From contig JASAOO010003067.1 in the NCBI GenBank assembly GCA_030849075.1, positions 1 to 20,158 on the forward strand: a DNA stretch of 20,158 bases, in the 5' to 3' direction. This stretch comes from Zelonia costaricensis. Its lineage: Eukaryota > Euglenozoa > Kinetoplastea > Trypanosomatida > Trypanosomatidae. The notes under the pieces were generated by a model. That model worked only from the letters and a program-made list of their open reading frames with translations, was not told the DNA's origin and did no database searches. Positions 16,901 through 20,158 of this stretch are shown here, piece after piece (within the stretch, counting starts at the first letter, position 1; the number at the start of each line of letters is the position of its first letter). The position numbers and the translations under genes are program-made.

Positions 16901-18404
16901 GCACCTCGAGGCGGTACTTCTCGTAGTTGAGCTTGGCGTCCCGCTTCGTTGCCTCCAGCTCCTCCTGCAGGCTGCGGATGAAGTCCTGCATGCGGGCCAT
17001 CGACCCACTCTGCGGCTCCGCGCCGGCGCGGCTGCTGCTGTAGCCGTCGTTGCTGGCCGAGGCCACTGTCAGGGCGGAGCTCGTCACCGCGTCTGCGCCG
17101 TTACCGGCAGAGCCGCCCCGCGCAGCGCTCGCGCCCGTCTGCCCGCTGGTCGCGTCGCTTGCGCCGGCGGTGATGGCTTTGGTCAGCGTGCCGGCAGCCT
17201 TGACGGTGCCCACCGACACGGGCACGTCGTCGAAGATGATCGGAACGGTCTCCGCGTTCCAGCACTGCAGCACGCCGTTCGACGACGCCGTCCACACCTT
17301 GTAGGCGGTCATGGGCTGCACCTTCTGCATGGCGAGCACCATGCCCTGCCCGGTGCCCCACATCGGCACCCGCTCCGCGAGGTCCTGCAGGAGGGTGCGG
17401 GTGGTGATGTCCCACAGCACGATGTGGCCGTGCTTGTCGGCGGACCACATGCGGGACTCCACAACCATGAGGTTGGCAATGGGCGCCGTGTGGATGCCGC
17501 GCAGGACGCCGAGGCAGGCCAGCGAGCGGAGGTCCCAGACACGGATGGTGAGGTCCTCGCCGGCGGACCAGAGCTGGTTCGCGTGCGACACGACGCACAG
17601 CGAGAGCACCGCACGGCTGTGGCCCGTGAAGGTGTGAATGTTGGCGTCGGTGTTGGTGTTGTTGTTGTGGCCAGGGCTGGCCCCGTACGGGTCCCAGGCC
17701 CGCACCGTGCCGTCGTCGCTGCCGGAGAAGAGCACCGCGCCGGTGGGGCCGTCGTAGACGCCGAGGGCGCGCACGCCGCCGCGGTGGCCATGCAGGATGC
17801 GGTGCAGCTGCGCGTTGCCCTCCGCCGGGTCCCACTGGCACACCTTCCAGTCCGCACCGCCGGTGAACACGGCGCCTTCTACCTCGGTCATGCAGTTCAG
17901 CCCGCCGCTGTGCGCCATCACCTCGGCCAGCAGGTCCATGTTCCGGGCGCTGTAGACGTGCAGGTAGCCGTCCTGGAAGCCGGCCCACACCACGTCCTCC
18001 TCGGGCAGGTACAGCAGCGCGATGCAGTAGGAGTTCTCGCGACCGGGCAGCTCCTTCAGCGGCGTGCCCTTGGGCAGTGCCCGCACGCACAGCGTTCCAC
18101 TGTACTCGGCGGTCCACATGACGCGCTCGTTGATGGGCACGATGCAGCGCACGGCGGCCGTGACCGAGTAGACGGGGTTCACATCGGCCACGTACACCAT
18201 GCCATCCGCCCGCGGGGCGGCGGCGCTGCCGTTACTGCGGGCCCCAGCGCGCGGCGACTGCCCACGCGGCGCCACGGCGAGCGCGAAGCTGTTGCGAGTG
18301 GGGGTGACAGAGCTGGGCCGGCGCGGGGCGGACTCGGAGTGGGCCTTGTACAGCTGCTGGTGCGCCGGCGAGTGGGTGCGCGGGCCCACGGAGCGGTACG
18401 ACAT
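13953..18404 (-). CDS. WD40-propeller / FAZ1-like domain / coiled-coil protein with five LKP repeats
   Basis: A 1483-residue protein, ATG 18404 to TAG 13953. Residues 1-68 are Ser/Arg/Pro-rich. Seven WD40 blades span about 78-385, with blade ends such as VCQWDP, VRAWDP, IRVWDL, IVLWDI and LQCWNA; this is a full propeller, probably a protein-binding platform. Coiled coils follow at about 468-530 and 561-600. A globular domain at about 700-795 (FPGGNWAHIMSEKPHELRST, GSLATEVDVVHP) resembles the kinetoplastid FAZ1 conserved domain. Residues 842-910 are coiled coil, then 986-1298 carries five copies of a QLKPMISRLKRARGELQ-like motif inside coiled coil. The last 70 residues are again heptad-like. 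No enzymatic motif is seen. It is likely a scaffold of the flagellum, flagellar attachment zone or basal-body region; location is inferred. A later in-frame ATG (18200, Met69) just before the propeller is an alternative start. Confidence 0.93.
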   Translation of the reverse strand: MSYRSVGPRTHSPAHQQLYKAHSESAPRRPSSVTPTRNSFALAVAPRGQSPRAGARSNGSAAAPRADGMVYVADVNPVYSVTAAVRCIVPINERVMWTAEYSGTLCVRALPKGTPLKELPGRENSYCIALLYLPEEDVVWAGFQDGYLHVYSARNMDLLAEVMAHSGGLNCMTEVEGAVFTGGADWKVCQWDPAEGNAQLHRILHGHRGGVRALGVYDGPTGAVLFSGSDDGTVRAWDPYGASPGHNNNTNTDANIHTFTGHSRAVLSLCVVSHANQLWSAGEDLTIRVWDLRSLACLGVLRGIHTAPIANLMVVESRMWSADKHGHIVLWDITTRTLLQDLAERVPMWGTGQGMVLAMQKVQPMTAYKVWTASSNGVLQCWNAETVPIIFDDVPVSVGTVKAAGTLTKAITAGASDATSGQTGASAARGGSAGNGADAVTSSALTVASASNDGYSSSRAGAEPQSGSMARMQDFIRSLQEELEATKRDAKLNYEKYRLEVQREIETQQLLAQENARLRAQLREAEERLGEGAAATPAPARPSSVQRSGLVQPASRGASHLNMEDEIERLQNELIDAQRHLDEALERQHELEGELDRHKLAASSSVHALNVSTPAVPKSTAPDPSRQFVRQDDVAKLASTADYARGDGHGSSVSRSIAPSGLTAGAAAAPTYLASGGSALLPASTGPDEGDSGSYAGVPVEHTRLSRRFPGGNWAHIMSEKPHELRSTFIADVCAGLGVAPTQLERVDLGLAGSLATEVDVVHPASVPASELERRMHTYRFPALMRLHTVAYTAPKSAPDAAVATAAELQQQLADERQQQRRQHSPDPQQPGSNGVSNRSDGALNPIERQRLKEQNDTLRDTLQRQLKLINDLKDDANTREGQLAETRERLRDAEARVHELQQAERERTPSASRPFTSAEMQTEDVGSRAPPRVDGTARKPGASVSGRPTELIAVPLSGDMAAAAAQDASTDAEDYAALQSYLQEQLKPMISRLKRARGELQFDKEELAKKVESLTAQVEQLQAATSTPAPAPAPPQPRTPAAAADASGAEVEKLRDDHAALKRYQDEQLKPTISRLERARDELQVDNNKLKKRVEELEKERCTPAAAPDRAAAAQQEQQAAALAALQRRVADELEPAIAKLQRERGTVAAEKDALQQQLEALRQQQAAGDPQLQELRDDHEALDSYLHDQLKPMIARLKRARGELQLDKDRLTERLASLSANGAAEQAGEADELDPPPLTQPPAALNGSAHTAEAEAKDEDENVRQMREDFTALNNYLQDQLKPMISRLKRVRGELQLDLSRAREDLQRACDMYDEATAALEEARVREEKMGEAMEALQKALEAEQARAQAAEDQDANGTSDAAAARQPSEGLKGRPTEPTPMHGRDDAADAGGRVVAVPQNGEQGDADSLDKLVALNLDLSVRLADAEAVIAQLHDSLDHSSSQLKEQREETQRLLGKIQQYQRSAPRSSTNPSRGVSERE
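14511..15449 (-). repeat. Five protein-coded copies of a 17-residue LKP coiled-coil motif
   Basis: In translation order: residues 986-1002 QLKPMISRLKRARGELQ (bases 15449-15399), 1069-1085 QLKPTISRLERARDELQ (15200-15150), 1134-1150 ELEPAIAKLQRERGTVA (15005-14955), 1191-1207 QLKPMIARLKRARGELQ (14834-14784) and 1282-1298 QLKPMISRLKRVRGELQ (14561-14511). Each is followed by about 15 residues of acidic/basic heptads. Four of the five (not the third) are preceded by an acidic patch and a LxxYLQ-like run. Unit spacing varies (83, 65, 57, 91 residues). Copies 1, 4 and 5 are almost identical; copy 3 is degenerate. Confidence 0.9.
16010..16306 (-). other. Encoded FAZ1-like globular domain (copy in the WD40 protein)
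   Basis: Residues about 700-798. The order RFPGGNW, ELRSTFIADVCAGLGV, LERVDLGLAGSLATEVDVVH, ELERRM, YRFPALMRLH matches my memory of the kinetoplastid FAZ1 conserved domain: F-G-W, F..DV, GSL, E.D..H, and Y.FP near the end. It is flanked on both sides by disordered and coiled-coil sequence. Confidence 0.7.
17252..18175 (-). other. Encoded seven-bladed WD40 propeller
   Basis: Residues about 77-385. Blades can be delimited by their inner GH/AH elements (AHSGG, GHRGG, GHSRA, IHTAP) and outer W-D ends. The first two blades are divergent (ending LCVRAL and LHVYSA), the middle four are canonical, and the last ends LQCWNA. Seven blades would close a complete ring. Confidence 0.85.
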
Positions 18405-18512
18405 GGCGCAAGAAAGGAAAGGAAAGGACGAGGGGGAGGGGAGGGGGGGAATCGCGTATGTGGGTGCGTGACGGAGTGGAGTAGCGGAAAGGAGAGCGAG
18501 GTGGGCGATGCG

Positions 18513-18540
18513 GTGTGTGTGTGTGTGTGTGTGTGTGTGT
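18513..18540. repeat. (GT)14 microsatellite
   Basis: Twenty-eight uninterrupted bases of GT (CA in the transcript), about 110 bases upstream of the WD40 start codon, so possibly inside the 5' UTR of that mRNA. Confidence 0.95.
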
Positions 18541-19148
18541 TGCGTGGCGCGAGAGGAAGTCTACAGACCCGCGTGCGTGCGAGCTTACCGGGGGGGGGGT
18601 CGGGAAGGAGGGGGGCGTCAGCTGTTGAAAGCTCTGTGCCGGAGAGGCGGAGGAAGGATTGGGGGACGGGGATGGCGGTGATGGAGGTGTTCAGCAGTAC
18701 ACCATCCAAACACACACACAGACACACGTCACCGTAAAAAGTGAGAAAAAGTTGAAGAAGAAGGCAATGACGGCTAACACACGAAGCGCAGACAATCGAA
18801 AAGCGGGTGAGAGAGGGAGTGAGAGAGGATGAGCGCAGGGACGCAGAGCAAGAGTGTCGCCCAACACCAAGCGGCGGAATGAGGTGGGACGGTGGAAGGG
18901 GAGGAATACGCGATGAGGTCAGGGAGTGGGCGGGGCGTGGCGAGCGAGGTCGTCACAGTGCCGATACCGCAAGAACGGTGTTGGGAATGACGAGGCGGTT
19001 CTGTCGTGTGCGCTCTCAGGGGACACGAGCGACGTCACCTGCGAGAGGAGAGCAGACCCACAGGTGGGGGAAGGGGGGGAAGCGGGGGCGAAGGAAAACG
19101 CCAAGCAAGACGCGTGGGGGCGTGGGGGAGGCGTATGTCCGAGTACTT

Positions 19149-19169
19149 GTGTGTGTGTGTGTGTGTGTG
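19149..19169. repeat. (GT)10 microsatellite
   Basis: About 21 bases of GT repeat in the spacer upstream of the WD40 gene. Confidence 0.9.
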
Positions 19170-20158
19170 CTACGGTGCGCGTATGTGCGCACTTTGTGTG
19201 GGGGGAGACCACAATCAAAGGTGGAAGGGCGAGGTTCGGGAGGGGGGGGGGTAAGAGGGGAGAAGAGAAAGTGAGGCGGTGCTGATGCTGCTGGAGGTGC
19301 AACCACGATCGAGTAGGGGCGCACACACAGAGACACACAGACACGTTCTTCGCTACAGCTGACGTGAGCGTTCAGCGAGCCCACGCACTGCTGAGCCGGT
19401 GCGAGCGTCTGCCGCATGTCTGAGCCGAGATGGAGTCGGGGAGCACAAGAACAAACAGCTACGACTGAGCCATACACACACACAGATGTGCACGCGTCGC
19501 TCAACAGGCAGATGGGACGGGAAAGGCGTGCGACCAGGCCTCGCGTGTGTGTGTGTGTGTGCCGCTATCAGCGTTCCGTGCTTTCCACGCTCATAAACAG
19601 CGTCCAGCTGGTCGGCAGCGGACTTGTTTTATGTTTTTCCTTTTTTGCTTCGAGAGTTCCGTTGCCGCTGGATGACTTGAGCTTTGTGTGGGATTGTGTT
19701 TGTTCTTTTTCTTCTTCGTTTCCGTATCCGGGCAACAATCGCTGGCAGGTCTGTGCGAGTTTGCGCGCGGGCCGGGCTGGTGGAGAGGCACTCGACAGCG
19801 TTGAGCAGTGTCCCGTTGCTTCTGCTCTCCCGCCTGCCGACGTGCCAACACCGGAACGCGCGTGCGCGTGCGCTTGTGTGTGTATGTGTGTGTGACGAAC
19901 CGGACGTTGTCGGGAGAGGCATCGGGGTAGGGGCGTTGCGTGAAATCCAGTGCCGCACCCACGGGAGTGCGCACATCGATGCACGCACGCCGGTGTCCAC
20001 ACAGACAACCACATCCATGCATACGCGCAGATCCAGCCACGCAGTCTTTCGCGGCACTCGACTCGTTAACAAATGCGCACACGAAGAAAGGAAGAGGACA
20101 GGAGCAACGGTGAGGGGGGGGGGATGAGGTGGAAGCGGGGGCTGTCAAAGACGTGTCG

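Larger units (their letters stand above)
18405..20158. other. Intergenic: 5' flank of the WD40 gene
   Basis: About 1.75 kb with no credible gene on either strand. It holds (GT)14 at 18513-18540, GT runs at 19149-19169 and 19544-19561, and a G run at 19242-19251. The region 19610-19740 is less GC-rich and T-rich on the + strand. The upstream neighbour on the minus strand lies beyond the window. Confidence 0.65.

Noticed and set aside
15708..18737. A roughly 1000-codon open frame on the + strand opposite the WD40 gene
   Set aside because: It is antisense to a gene with clear WD40 blades, has Arg/Val/His/Gly-rich composition with no domain, and long antisense frames are expected in very GC-rich genes.
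19591..20148. Minus-strand open frames near the right edge
   Set aside because: The translations are His/Thr/Arg-rich microsatellite-derived peptides with no domain.
1..20158. Search by eye for tRNA, rRNA, transposase or retroelement sequence
   Set aside because: No cloverleaf, conserved rRNA block, reverse transcriptase motif or terminal inverted repeat was recognised in any spacer.

Overview
The window looks like nuclear DNA of a trypanosomatid, probably of the Leishmania/Leptomonas/Crithidia group. The coding regions are intronless and GC-rich, and all five genes I can support lie head-to-tail on the minus strand. They are separated by long intergenic stretches of 0.5-2 kb full of poly-G/poly-C runs, (CA)n/(GT)n microsatellites and purine-rich + strand blocks. 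The purine blocks become polypyrimidine tracts in the minus-strand transcript, as expected for polycistronic transcription with spliced-leader trans-splicing. A thymidine kinase and a protein with a domain resembling the kinetoplastid FAZ1 conserved domain support this placement. No tRNA, rRNA, transposase or CRISPR array was recognised.

In transcription order (right to left): (1) 18404-13953, a 1483-residue protein with a seven-bladed WD40 propeller, a FAZ1-like domain, long coiled coils and five copies of a 17-residue LKP motif; (2) 11948-7545, a 1467-residue coiled-coil protein with one clear and one possible copy of the same small domain and a low-complexity tail; (3) 5911-5036, thymidine kinase; (4) 3694-2879, a 271-residue unknown protein with a possible mitochondrial presequence; (5) 2376-1183, a flavohemoglobin (nitric oxide dioxygenase) whose first few codons and probable splice acceptor are lost at a one-base assembly gap.

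The two large proteins are plausible structural components of the flagellum or cytoskeleton and may be functionally linked, since they are adjacent and share a domain. Thymidine kinase serves pyrimidine salvage and the flavohemoglobin serves NO detoxification. These genes are probably neighbours only by polycistron membership, because gene order in trypanosomatids seldom reflects pathways. The flavohemoglobin is the most notable accessory gene: the family is mainly bacterial and fungal, so lateral acquisition is a reasonable hypothesis.

The assembly shows two scars. The N at 409 sits between two identical 31-base copies. The N at 2377 abuts a 17-base G run and truncates the flavohemoglobin.
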